This document shows positions 8,645 through 16,811 of a stretch of 64,000 nt of DNA, one piece after another. The number at the start of each line of letters is the position of its first letter. The stretch's first letter is position 1. The translations under genes were made by a program, and so were the position numbers. The notes beneath the pieces were generated by a model, which saw only the letters and a program-made list of their open reading frames with translations, searched no databases and was not told the origin of the DNA. Source of the DNA: Allopusillimonas sp008369125 (GTDB lineage Bacteria > Pseudomonadota > Gammaproteobacteria > Burkholderiales > Burkholderiaceae_B); contig NZ_VOAY01000003.1 of assembly GCF_008369125.1 (NCBI RefSeq), positions 620,001-684,000 on the forward strand, read 5' to 3'.

Positions 8645-9904
8645 TTAAAAACGATACGACACCTGTACGCCAATGAGGTCGGCCTTGGAGTTGTACTTGC
8701 CTTTGACATGACCCTTGGTGGCATCGGTGTTGTTATCGATTTTTGTGCTCTTTACGAAAAGATGGGCATAGCCAATGTCGACGCTAAGCTTGTCATTGGG
8801 GCTATACCGCGCGCCTATCGATGCCCAGTAACGATCGTTGTCAGGTAGCGAGGTTGGTCGGTACTTGTCGCTTCGTATGGGCGACTGATCCCATGCCAGA
8901 CCGCCGCGCAGTGTCCAGCGTTCGTTGTACTTGTAGTTGGCGCCCAGGGCGACCCGCCACGTATCGCGGAACTTGAGCTCGAGCTCATCATCGAAAGGTG
9001 CGCCACCGTTGTTGATATCAAGCGACTTGATGCTGCTCCAGCCTGTCCATGAAACGTCTGCCAGCAGTTGCCATTTTTCGTTCAGATCGTGCGCCACGCT
9101 GAGAATGGCTGTGTCTGGCAGTTTGACGGTTGTGCTGGCGTCGCGTTTGGCGATAAGGCCCGCCATGTCGTGCGTTATTTTGGTGTTGCCGTCGACATTG
9201 ATTTTGACGGTAGAGCGGTATGAAAGCCCTATGCGCGTCGCGGGCGTAACCTTGTAAAGCAGGCCTGCATTCCAGCCCCAGCCATCGCCGTCGGCTTTCA
9301 GCTTGGCGTTAAGGTCACCCACGCCAGGCATGTAGGCCGCACGGCGGTAGGTTGCATCGAGCTTGGTGTAATTGACCCCGGCGCCAATCGAAAGCTGGTC
9401 GTTCACCTTGTAAGAAACCGAAGGGTTGATGTTAATGGTTTTGATGTCAAATTCGCGCGATTGGTAGCGCCCAACCCAGTCATCGTCGTATTCGGTTCTC
9501 AGGCCGAAGGGGGCGCCAATGCCAAGACCAACATGCCATCGTGGTGCAAGTTGCCATGATGCATACAGATTGGGAACAAAGCCCCACGAGCCTGCATCGC
9601 CGCCGTTGTTGGTGCCTAAGGGAACGACGCCCCCTGGCCCTGTGCTGCCGTCGTTCTTGAACTTGAACGACGGGCGAATAGCCGTTAAACCACCTGATAG
9701 CTGAACGCCTTCAAGTTCGCTCATGCCGGCCGGGTTGAAGTAAATAGTGCTGGCATTTTCGGGGTTGGCCGCCGAGCCTGCGTAGCTGTTGCCGATACCG
9801 CTTGCCGTCTGTTCTAGCAGATTGAAACCTGCAGCTTGAGCACCGGCAGCGCCTAGCCCCAGAACGAGGGCTGAAACAATGCGTAGCGATGTTTTGAGCT
9901 TCAT
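8645..9904 (-). CDS. fadL: FadL-family outer-membrane long-chain fatty acid transporter
   Basis: Start chosen at 9904 (MKLKTSLRIVSALVL) because a perfect AGGAGGT Shine-Dalgarno lies 6 bases upstream and a signal peptide with cleavage after AQA (residue 24) follows; the frame is open further upstream but without merit. 419 residues. The mature protein opens AGFNLLEQTASGIGNSYAG and then has NPENASTIYFNPAGM, the hatch region typical of FadL/TodX channels. Alternating beta-barrel strands run to a C-terminal phenylalanine (VQVSYRF), as required for Bam insertion. It carries long-chain fatty acids across the outer membrane, feeding the FadD enzymes encoded downstream. Confidence 0.94.
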   Translation of the reverse strand: MKLKTSLRIVSALVLGLGAAGAQAAGFNLLEQTASGIGNSYAGSAANPENASTIYFNPAGMSELEGVQLSGGLTAIRPSFKFKNDGSTGPGGVVPLGTNNGGDAGSWGFVPNLYASWQLAPRWHVGLGIGAPFGLRTEYDDDWVGRYQSREFDIKTININPSVSYKVNDQLSIGAGVNYTKLDATYRRAAYMPGVGDLNAKLKADGDGWGWNAGLLYKVTPATRIGLSYRSTVKINVDGNTKITHDMAGLIAKRDASTTVKLPDTAILSVAHDLNEKWQLLADVSWTGWSSIKSLDINNGGAPFDDELELKFRDTWRVALGANYKYNERWTLRGGLAWDQSPIRSDKYRPTSLPDNDRYWASIGARYSPNDKLSVDIGYAHLFVKSTKIDNNTDATKGHVKGKYNSKADLIGVQVSYRF

Positions 9905-9983
9905 GGTGCTACCTCCTGTTGAATGACTGTATTTGTAAGGCATGGCTTCATCGGCGTATGGGTTAGTGCCGTAGCGCTTGTGG

Positions 9984-12041
9984 TTATTGGGGTGGCGTTG
10001 CCCCATCGCTTTGGGGGGTACTGCCCTGTTCGTTACCTGGCCCATGCGCTTGGGGTTGTTCTGGATGCTTTGTTTGGCTTTGCGCGTAAGGCTGCCCGTC
10101 TTTAAGCGTGGCCAGATAGTGCAGAGGGCCTCCGGTAAAGGGTGCAAACCCTGTGCCGAAAATTACCCCTGCATCTGCCAGATCGGCATCGGCCACGACC
10201 CCATTGGTCAGCTGCGCTTGTGTTTTTTCGATTAACGGCATAACCAACCGCTGGGCCAGGCCTGAAGGCGCTATTGCAGCCGAGTGTTTCACAGGCTTGT
10301 CGTCCTTCCAAACATAAAACCCTTTGCCTGTTTTACGGCCCAGGTTGTTGCGTGCCAGACGGGTTTCCAGGCAGCGGGGCAAAGGCGTATCGGGTGAAAG
10401 CTGTTGCCCGGCATCGCGTGCAATGTCCAAGCCCACTGTGTCGATGAGCTCGATGGGGCCCATGGGCATGCCAAATGCCGTCATGGCGGCATCGATGGTT
10501 TCGCTACTGATGCCTTCGTCAATGCAGTGCATGGCTTCGAGCATATAGGGTGCAAGTACGGCATTGACGAGAAAGCCAGGTGTACTGCGCACGGGCAGAG
10601 GCAGCTTGTCGATCTGGCCTGTGAATGCGCACGCCGCTGCCAGGGCTTCGGGGGTAACCCCATCGGTTTCTACTACTTCAACCAGTGGCATGCGGGATAC
10701 GGGGTTAAAAAAATGCAGGCCAAGAAAGCGCTCAGGTCGTTTGAGTTCTGTGCGCAAGGTTTCGAGCGACAGGCTCGATGTGTTGGTGGCCAGAATGGCG
10801 GTGGGTTTCATGCGCGCTTCAAGCTCGCGATACAGTTCGCGCTTGGCCTCGGCATTTTCGAAGATGGCTTCGATGACAATATCGGCGTGCGCCACCCCAT
10901 TGCCGTCGAGATCGGGCACCAGACGGTCAAATGCCGCCCTGGCTTCGCGTGGGTCTTTCTTTTTGCGTGCAAACAGTTTGCCGGCGCGGCCTTGAGCGAG
11001 GGCAATGCGGTTACGATCCTGGTCTTGCAGGGTTACGTTAAGACCTTTCAGGGCGCACCAGGCGGCGATGTCACCCCCCATAACCCCCGCACCCACGACA
11101 TGCACGTGGCCGGCGCGGGTGACCCCATCGGCCTTCTTGCCGAACGCCTTCAACCTTTCCTGCAGACGAAATACCCGCACCAGATTGCGCGCGGTATCGG
11201 AGCGTACGATGGCGTCGATCAGGCCGGGCGCCTCAAGCGCATTGCCGTTGTGTTTGGCCCAGATTTCGAGAATGGCACGTGGTGCGGGATAATGTTTTTT
11301 GGGATCGCGTTGGTCGAGTTTTGCGGTAGCCTGCCTGACGACCAGTGGGCGCGCCAGCTTATGATTCATTAAGGCAGGGATGCCGCTCGCTCGGTGACGC
11401 TTTTTGCCGCTGAGTACCAGTTGCGAGGCGGCCTGTTCCATCAGGCGCGGCGCGACGATGCCATCGGCAAGACCCAGACGTTTCGCCTTGCGTGCGTCTG
11501 CGGAACGGCCTGTCAGCATCATGTCTAGCGCGGCAGGCGCACCGATGGTTTCAGGCAGGCGGCGCATGCCACCCCAACCCGGAAATATGCCCAGCATGAC
11601 CTCGGGCAGTGCCAGTGATGTGCCAGGTTGATCGACCACCAGACGGTAACGGCATGCCAGGGCAAGTTCAAGCCCGCCTCCAAGGCAATGGCCCCGTATC
11701 AGTGCCAGGGTTGGGTAGGTAACTCTGGCAAGCCGATTGAACATGACCCAGCCGCGCTCGACGAGTTGTCGCGCTTTTTCTGGGGTGTCGAGCCCGGCGA
11801 ATTCGTCGATGTCGGCGCCGGCGATAAAGCCGGCTTCTTTGCCAGACATAAACACCAGGCCTGCGGGAGTTTGTCGGTCGAAATAGTCGAGCAGTTGCCC
11901 AAGCTCATGCACGACCTCGCCCGATAGACGATTGACAGGTATGCCGGGGCAGTTGATTTCAACCCAGGCAATGTTTTGCGTATCAATGTGGCAGCGGAAA
12001 CTGGATAAACCCAGGGATTTTAAGTGGTTTGTCATACTCAT
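9984..12041 (-). CDS. fadB: Bifunctional enoyl-CoA hydratase / 3-hydroxyacyl-CoA dehydrogenase (FadB/FadJ-like)
   Basis: 685 residues. N-terminal crotonase domain (about 1-200) with oxyanion-hole segment GKEAGFIAGADIDEF and GHCLGGGLELALACRYR; NAD-binding Rossmann motif VVGAGVMGGDIAAW near residue 310; ATNTSSLSL; and the dehydrogenase signature RFLGLHFFNPVSRMPLVEVV, with the duplicated 3HCDH C-terminal domains after it. It performs steps 2 and 3 of beta-oxidation. The C-terminus carries an odd Gln/Pro/Gly-rich tail of about 30 residues (SQTKHPEQPQ.. ..SDGATPPQ). It follows the thiolase after 3 bases. Assignment to FadB versus FadJ subtype is uncertain. Confidence 0.93.
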   Translation of the reverse strand: MSMTNHLKSLGLSSFRCHIDTQNIAWVEINCPGIPVNRLSGEVVHELGQLLDYFDRQTPAGLVFMSGKEAGFIAGADIDEFAGLDTPEKARQLVERGWVMFNRLARVTYPTLALIRGHCLGGGLELALACRYRLVVDQPGTSLALPEVMLGIFPGWGGMRRLPETIGAPAALDMMLTGRSADARKAKRLGLADGIVAPRLMEQAASQLVLSGKKRHRASGIPALMNHKLARPLVVRQATAKLDQRDPKKHYPAPRAILEIWAKHNGNALEAPGLIDAIVRSDTARNLVRVFRLQERLKAFGKKADGVTRAGHVHVVGAGVMGGDIAAWCALKGLNVTLQDQDRNRIALAQGRAGKLFARKKKDPREARAAFDRLVPDLDGNGVAHADIVIEAIFENAEAKRELYRELEARMKPTAILATNTSSLSLETLRTELKRPERFLGLHFFNPVSRMPLVEVVETDGVTPEALAAACAFTGQIDKLPLPVRSTPGFLVNAVLAPYMLEAMHCIDEGISSETIDAAMTAFGMPMGPIELIDTVGLDIARDAGQQLSPDTPLPRCLETRLARNNLGRKTGKGFYVWKDDKPVKHSAAIAPSGLAQRLVMPLIEKTQAQLTNGVVADADLADAGVIFGTGFAPFTGGPLHYLATLKDGQPYAQSQTKHPEQPQAHGPGNEQGSTPQSDGATPPQ

Positions 12042-12044
12042 AGC

Positions 12045-13337
12045 TCAGACCTTTTCGTCGCAGGTTTCAACCAGCATGGCGCCGCCCTGGCCGCCGCCGA
12101 TGCAAATGGTGGCCATGCCGCGCTTGAGATTGCGCGCGCGCAAGGCCTGTAGCAAATGCAGCACAATGCGTGCCCCCGATGCACCCACAGGATGGCCGAT
12201 GGCAATGGCGCCGCCATCGACATTTAGCCGTGCCATGTCAAGTTGACCCAGCGCCGGCCTGCCCAGATGCTGCTGGCACCACGGGTCGTCATTCCAGGCG
12301 GCCAGACACCCCAACACCTGTGCGGCAAACGCCTCGTTGATTTCCCAGAGGTCCAGGTCATTAAGGCCAAGGTGGTGGCGCTCGAGAATGGGCGTAGATG
12401 CGAAGACGGGCCCAAGACCCATGGTGGATGGATCTAGCGCGGCCCATTGCACATCGACTATTCGCCCAATAGGTTTTAGGCCCATGTGTTGCACGGTGGC
12501 GGCGGAGGCAAGAATGAGCAGGGCCGCGCCATCGGTAACCTGGGAGCTATTGCCGGCCGTGATGTTGCCCCAGGGGCGGTCAAATACGGGCTTGAGTCTG
12601 GCGAGTTTTTCGGGGGTGGAGTCGTCGCGTACGCCATCGTCGGTTGCATACAGCTGACCTTTGGTGTCGGCAAGCGGCACGATTTCATCGAACGCGCCAG
12701 CCTGCTGTGCGGCCAGGGTGCGTTGATGGCTTTGCGCTGCGTAGGCGTCTAGCGTTGCCCGATCAAGCCCGAAGCGGTCAGCTAGAATTTCGGCCGTCTG
12801 CCCCATTGAAAGCCCGACGACGGGATCGGTTAGCCCTTTCAACAAGCCAATAACGGGTGCAAGATGCTTGAGACGCAATGTTTTAAACATGGCCAGCTTC
12901 TGGCCTGCGCCGCGTGCCTTGCCCCAGCCCGCCAGCCACTTGACCATATCATCACTAAACAGCAGGGGAGCGCGTGACAGGGCATCGACACCGCCAGCCA
13001 GCACCAGATCTGAACGGCCTGTCTGTATGGACATGACCGCAGAGTATAGTGCCTGCATGCCGGAGGCGCAGTTACGCATGACGGTCCAGCCGGGCACTTT
13101 GTCGCCGCAGCCCAGCCGTAGTGCGATGACCCGACCGACGTTGGTTTCGTCTGGCGAGGGGGCAGCGCAGCCGATGATGACTTCGCTGAACTCTGACTGT
13201 TTGAAAGGCTGGCGCAGCAGCAATTCACGGCCTGCCTGCACGGCAAGGTCAGAGGCTGAGAACGGCCCGGGCGCATTGCGCGCCTTCAGGAAGGGGCTGC
13301 GTGCGCCGTCAATAATGTAGACAGGTTCAAAAGCCAT
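12045..13337 (-). CDS. fadI: Acetyl-CoA C-acyltransferase (3-ketoacyl-CoA thiolase)
   Basis: Thiolase of 430 residues, catalysing the final thiolytic step of beta-oxidation and partner of the adjacent FadB-like protein. The nucleophilic cysteine is in VMRNCASGMQAL (about residue 93), the catalytic histidine in GGAIAIGHPVGASGARI, and the second cysteine in ATICIGGGQGGAML. WEINEAFAAQ is also present. The length exceeds the 387-residue FadA and matches the FadI/trifunctional beta-subunit type, so the symbol fadI is tentative. It sits 14 bases after fadE and 3 bases before fadB. Confidence 0.92.
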   Translation of the reverse strand: MAFEPVYIIDGARSPFLKARNAPGPFSASDLAVQAGRELLLRQPFKQSEFSEVIIGCAAPSPDETNVGRVIALRLGCGDKVPGWTVMRNCASGMQALYSAVMSIQTGRSDLVLAGGVDALSRAPLLFSDDMVKWLAGWGKARGAGQKLAMFKTLRLKHLAPVIGLLKGLTDPVVGLSMGQTAEILADRFGLDRATLDAYAAQSHQRTLAAQQAGAFDEIVPLADTKGQLYATDDGVRDDSTPEKLARLKPVFDRPWGNITAGNSSQVTDGAALLILASAATVQHMGLKPIGRIVDVQWAALDPSTMGLGPVFASTPILERHHLGLNDLDLWEINEAFAAQVLGCLAAWNDDPWCQQHLGRPALGQLDMARLNVDGGAIAIGHPVGASGARIVLHLLQALRARNLKRGMATICIGGGQGGAMLVETCDEKV

Positions 13338-13351
13338 GATCGAGGTAGTCC

Positions 13352-15703
13352 TTATGCTGCCTGGCGCTGTGACGCCGTTTCGGTAGATTGATCGGGACGC
13401 GCCATGTCGAAGGGGAAGTCATCCACGGCAATGACACGATCGCGCAGGGCATTGCGTTGGCTTACCAGATCGTATTCGGCATCGGTAAGGCCCCCTGCGG
13501 CGTGTACGGCAGTTGCCAGGTCCCGTACATTGGCGTCAGGGTTGTTGTCGAGCTGGCCACTTTTTTCGAAGGCCCGGATCTTGGCATCAATGGCTGTTGT
13601 GCCGGCCATGGTGCGGAAGGCCGCCTCGATGGCGCCAACCGCGTCGTGGGTGTCTGACGAGACATAGCAGTCGCGCGTAAGGCGGTCGCGCGTGGCGCCG
13701 GGTGTCATCAGCAGGCGGGCCACCGCCTGCCCCAGGCTGTCGGCCGGTTCGCGGCAGGGGCGACCAAACGGGAACATCAAGGCACGCAGTACACCTGCAA
13801 CAAAGCGGTTGGGGAAGTTGGCCAGCACCCCGTCTAAGGCCTGCTGCAGGCGATACAGGGCGTCTTGCATGGCCCAGTGAGCCAGAGGGGCGTCAGCGGC
13901 CTGGCGCCCTTCATCTTCAAACCGCTTGAGCACGGCCGAAGCCAGGTACATTTGCGACAGAACATCGCCCAGGCGGGCGGACAGCCGCTCGCGCATCTTG
14001 AGAGAACCACCCAGCGTCAGCATGGCCGCGTCGGCCGTTACGGAGAAGGCACTGGAAAACCGGGTGAGCTGGCGGTAATACAGTGCCATCTCGGGGGCGA
14101 TGTCGGCATTGACGGCAATAAACCTGCCGCCGGTAAGCCCTCGGCCTAGCGTGCGCAATGTGTTGACCGTGGTGTAGCGAACATGTCCCCAGAATGCCTT
14201 GTCAAAATCAAGCTGCCCCTGAGCCGTGTCAGGGTTTTGCGCTGCGTGCATTTCATCAAGCACAAAGGGGTGGCAGCGGATGGCACCCTGGCCAAAAATA
14301 ATGAGACTGCGCGTTAGTATGTTGGCGCCTTCCACCGTAATGCCAACAGGTATCTGCTGGTAGGCGCGCCCCAGAAAGTTGGAAGGCCCGAGGCAAATGC
14401 CCTTGCCGCCAATGATGTCCATGCCGTCATTGACCACCGTGCGGCCGCGTTCGGTCAGGTGATACTTGACGATGGCCGAGACGACGGAGGGCTTTTCACC
14501 AAGGTCGACGGCGGTGGCCGTCATGGTGCGGGCCGCGTCCATGAGGTAAGTGTGGCCGCCGATGCGGGCCAGTGCCTCTTCAACGCCTTCAAATTTGCCT
14601 ATGGGCAGACGAAACTGATTACGCACCAGGCTGTAGGCACCCACAGCGCGAGCCGTGATCTTGGCCATGCCGGTAAACGACGAGGGCAACGAAATCGATC
14701 TACCTGCTGCCAGGCATTCCATAAGCATGCGCCAGCCCTGGCCAGCCATAGCGGGCCCCCCGATGATGAAATCAAGTGGCATGAATACGTCTTGGCCGCG
14801 TGTGGGGCCGTTCATGAACATGGCATTTAACGGAAAGTGGCGGCGGCCGGTTTCGACCCCAGGATGAGTAGCAGGTACCAACGCGCAGGTAATACCCAGG
14901 TCTGTTTTGTTGCCAAGCAGGCCATCGGGGTCGTAAAGGCGAAACGCCAGCCCGAGTAGTGTGCAGACCGGTGCCAGCGTAATGTAGCGTTTGTCCCAGC
15001 TGACACGCATGCCCAACACCTGCTCACCCTGCCATTCGCCCATGCAGACGATGCCGCTGTCAGGGATGGCCGCAGCGTCAGAACCCGCCCATGGGCTGGT
15101 GAGTGCAAAGGCGGGGATTTCTTCGCCGGTGGCCAGGCGGGGCAAGTAGTGTTTTTTTTGTTCTTCAGTTCCGTAATGCAGCAGTAGTTCGGCGGGGCCG
15201 AGAGAGTTAGGCACCATGACGGTGACAGACAGTGCCGAGTTGCGCGTGGAAAGCTTGGTGACAATTTGGGAGTGCGCCAATGCCGAGAAACCGCGACCAC
15301 CGTATTCTTTGGGAATGATCAGGCTAAGAAAGCGATGCGTCTTGATGTATTGCCATACTTCTGGCGGCATGTCATACAGCTGGTGTGTAATCTGCCAGTC
15401 ATCAATCATGCCGCAGACGGTTTCAACTTCGTTATCGAGAAAAGCCTGCTCTTCGTCAGTAAGCTGCGGCCGCGGTATGGCGTGCAACCGTTTCCAGTCG
15501 GGGTTGCCGCGAAACAGATCGCTTTCCCACCACACCGTGCCTGCCTCCAGCGCATCGCGTTCGGTGTCCGACATTTGCGGCAAAATTTTGCGGTAAAGCG
15601 CGTAAATTGGGCGGGACAGCAATTTTTGGCGCAAGGGCGAATATGCCAGCACGGCTGCTGCGACAGCAAGCAGAATAATCAGAACGAAGAAAACTGCATT
15701 CAT
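13352..15703 (-). CDS. fadE: Acyl-CoA dehydrogenase, FadE type
   Basis: 783 residues, close to E. coli FadE (814) and much longer than ordinary acyl-CoA dehydrogenases. One N-terminal transmembrane segment (FFVLIILLAVAAAVLAY) should tether it to the inner membrane. Then the ACAD fold with FALTSPWAGSDAA (FAD/substrate loop) and GITVEGANILTRSLIIFGQGA, and a C-terminal FadE-specific extension (DUF1974). It catalyses the first oxidation of acyl-CoA to trans-2-enoyl-CoA. AGGAGT precedes the ATG at 15703, which overlaps the TetR stop (ATGA), so regulator and enzyme are coupled. Confidence 0.94.
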   Translation of the reverse strand: MNAVFFVLIILLAVAAAVLAYSPLRQKLLSRPIYALYRKILPQMSDTERDALEAGTVWWESDLFRGNPDWKRLHAIPRPQLTDEEQAFLDNEVETVCGMIDDWQITHQLYDMPPEVWQYIKTHRFLSLIIPKEYGGRGFSALAHSQIVTKLSTRNSALSVTVMVPNSLGPAELLLHYGTEEQKKHYLPRLATGEEIPAFALTSPWAGSDAAAIPDSGIVCMGEWQGEQVLGMRVSWDKRYITLAPVCTLLGLAFRLYDPDGLLGNKTDLGITCALVPATHPGVETGRRHFPLNAMFMNGPTRGQDVFMPLDFIIGGPAMAGQGWRMLMECLAAGRSISLPSSFTGMAKITARAVGAYSLVRNQFRLPIGKFEGVEEALARIGGHTYLMDAARTMTATAVDLGEKPSVVSAIVKYHLTERGRTVVNDGMDIIGGKGICLGPSNFLGRAYQQIPVGITVEGANILTRSLIIFGQGAIRCHPFVLDEMHAAQNPDTAQGQLDFDKAFWGHVRYTTVNTLRTLGRGLTGGRFIAVNADIAPEMALYYRQLTRFSSAFSVTADAAMLTLGGSLKMRERLSARLGDVLSQMYLASAVLKRFEDEGRQAADAPLAHWAMQDALYRLQQALDGVLANFPNRFVAGVLRALMFPFGRPCREPADSLGQAVARLLMTPGATRDRLTRDCYVSSDTHDAVGAIEAAFRTMAGTTAIDAKIRAFEKSGQLDNNPDANVRDLATAVHAAGGLTDAEYDLVSQRNALRDRVIAVDDFPFDMARPDQSTETASQRQAA

Positions 15704-16419
15704 GAAAGACTCCTGCCGTTTGTAGCGGCATGATTAGCGTTGCTACAGGTTGGAACGGCGCCGCTGCCGGGCAGTGGTGCACGCAGCCCCCCAAGTAGAA
15801 AGCTCATGAGCCGTTGGAGCAAAACCTGCGCGCTCTCGGGCTGTTTTTGTTCTGGGTGGGGCCAGTCCATGGCACTACGCAATGCCTCGGCGCCCGATAT
15901 GGCATAAGACGTGGCGCCCAGCATAAAGTGAAAGCGCCAGATGATTTCGTCTTCAGGCACATCGGGTAGCGCCTTTAGCAAAGCCTGCCTGAACCGACCG
16001 AACACTTCGGAGTGCTCGTCAATGATGGCCGCCCGGATGAACCCACCGGGATCCGACATGCTGCGTTCGAGCAAGGGCACAAAAGCGCGTCGGTCGGGCT
16101 CGTGGCTACAGGCATGCAGAACCAGTGGGCTGAAAAAAGCTTCTAGCACCTGCGAGGGCTTGAGAGCATCGCCCTTGGCATTGCTTTCGAGCTCGTTAAG
16201 CAGGGCCAGGCGTTCATCATTGAGCTCTCTGAGGCGGCGCTGAAATACCGCCTGCACCAGCCCATCTTTTGACCCAAAATGGTAATTGACTGCCGACAGG
16301 TTGACGCTGGCGGCACTGGTAATTTGCCGCATTGAGGTGTTGTCGTGGCCGTTCAGGGCAAAAAGTTGCTCTGCTGCATCGAGAATGGTGGTGCGGGTGG
16401 AGGTACGGTGTGGTGTCAT
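15700..16419 (-). CDS. psrA: TetR-family regulator, PsrA-like
   Basis: 239 residues. TetR DNA-binding domain in the first 60: ILDAAEQLFALNG, then helix-turn-helix around residues 28-47 with SVNLSAVNYHFGSKDGL, strikingly like Pseudomonas PsrA (NLAAVNYHFGSK). The C-terminal ligand domain is diverse. PsrA proteins repress fatty-acid oxidation genes and release DNA on binding long-chain fatty acids or acyl-CoA. A perfect PsrA-type operator sits 15 bases upstream of its start, so negative autoregulation of the whole fad operon is the likely mode. First gene of the operon. The symbol is by resemblance and motif, not by search. Confidence 0.85.
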   Translation of the reverse strand: MTPHRTSTRTTILDAAEQLFALNGHDNTSMRQITSAASVNLSAVNYHFGSKDGLVQAVFQRRLRELNDERLALLNELESNAKGDALKPSQVLEAFFSPLVLHACSHEPDRRAFVPLLERSMSDPGGFIRAAIIDEHSEVFGRFRQALLKALPDVPEDEIIWRFHFMLGATSYAISGAEALRSAMDWPHPEQKQPESAQVLLQRLMSFLLGGLRAPLPGSGAVPTCSNANHAATNGRSLS

Positions 16420-16433
16420 GGCTACTCGATTAG

Positions 16434-16451
16434 TTCAAACGTTTGTTTGAA
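16434..16451 (-). promoter_or_regulatory. PsrA-type operator upstream of the fad operon
   Basis: Perfect inverted repeat TTCAAAC-GTTT-GTTTGAA: arms 16434-16440 and 16445-16451, 4-base spacer. It fits the published PsrA consensus (G/C)AAAC-N2-4-GTTT(G/C). It lies 15 bases from the regulator's ATG, where a bound repressor would block initiation or elongation. Confidence 0.82.
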
Positions 16452-16494
16452 TGCTACGGGTAGCGATCAAAAATTCATAGGGGGGTTAATCCCT

Positions 16495-16532
16495 AGAACG
16501 TTGCGGTATACACGTCCCAGAACGTCGCGGTA
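16495..16532. repeat. Direct repeat pair AGAACGTYGCGGTA
   Basis: Two 14-base copies differing at one base, 24 bases apart start to start, about 75-110 bases upstream of the regulator gene. Could be a second regulator's tandem site; nothing in the sequence names it. Confidence 0.55.
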
Positions 16533-16745
16533 CATGTGTGTTGACGCTTATCCACAGTGCGAAGCAGGCTGCTTCTCCTTTGGATCATTTCAAATCCGAT
16601 ACTGAACTAGTCTGTGATCTTCGCATTCAGTCGCGACGCATTAGTGGGGTTACAGGCGGGCAATTACCGGCGTCGAACGTGTCGATAAACTTGTTGTCTC
16701 GATTTCTGGTGCGCAGTCGCACAATGCGAAGCCGATGAACGCGCG

Positions 16746-16784
16746 AAAAAAAGCCGCCCGCCCCGTTTTCAGGGCGGGCGGCTT
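16746..16784 (-). terminator. Rho-independent terminator of the aldehyde dehydrogenase
   Basis: 13-bp perfect stem AAGCCGCCCGCCC (16751-16763) with GGGCGGGCGGCTT (16772-16784). Read on the minus strand it is followed by a T-run (16752-16746), placing it 27 bases after the stop at 16812. It isolates the gene from the fad operon. Confidence 0.9.
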
Positions 16785-16811
16785 GTACAGCAAGCCGTTA
16801 AACCTTCAGGT

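Larger units (their letters stand above)
16420..16811. other. Intergenic region between the regulator and the aldehyde dehydrogenase
   Basis: 392 bases without a supportable gene. It contains the operator at 16434-16451, a 14-base near-perfect direct repeat AGAACGTYGCGGTA at 16495-16508 and 16519-16532 (24-base period), and the aldehyde dehydrogenase terminator at 16746-16784. No clear -35/-10 pair for the regulator was found. The short open frames here lack ribosome-binding sites. Confidence 0.6.

Noticed and set aside
10404..11372. Plus-strand open frame of about 322 codons opposite the FadB-like gene
   Set aside because: Antisense shadow; the minus-strand product has all hydratase and dehydrogenase motifs.
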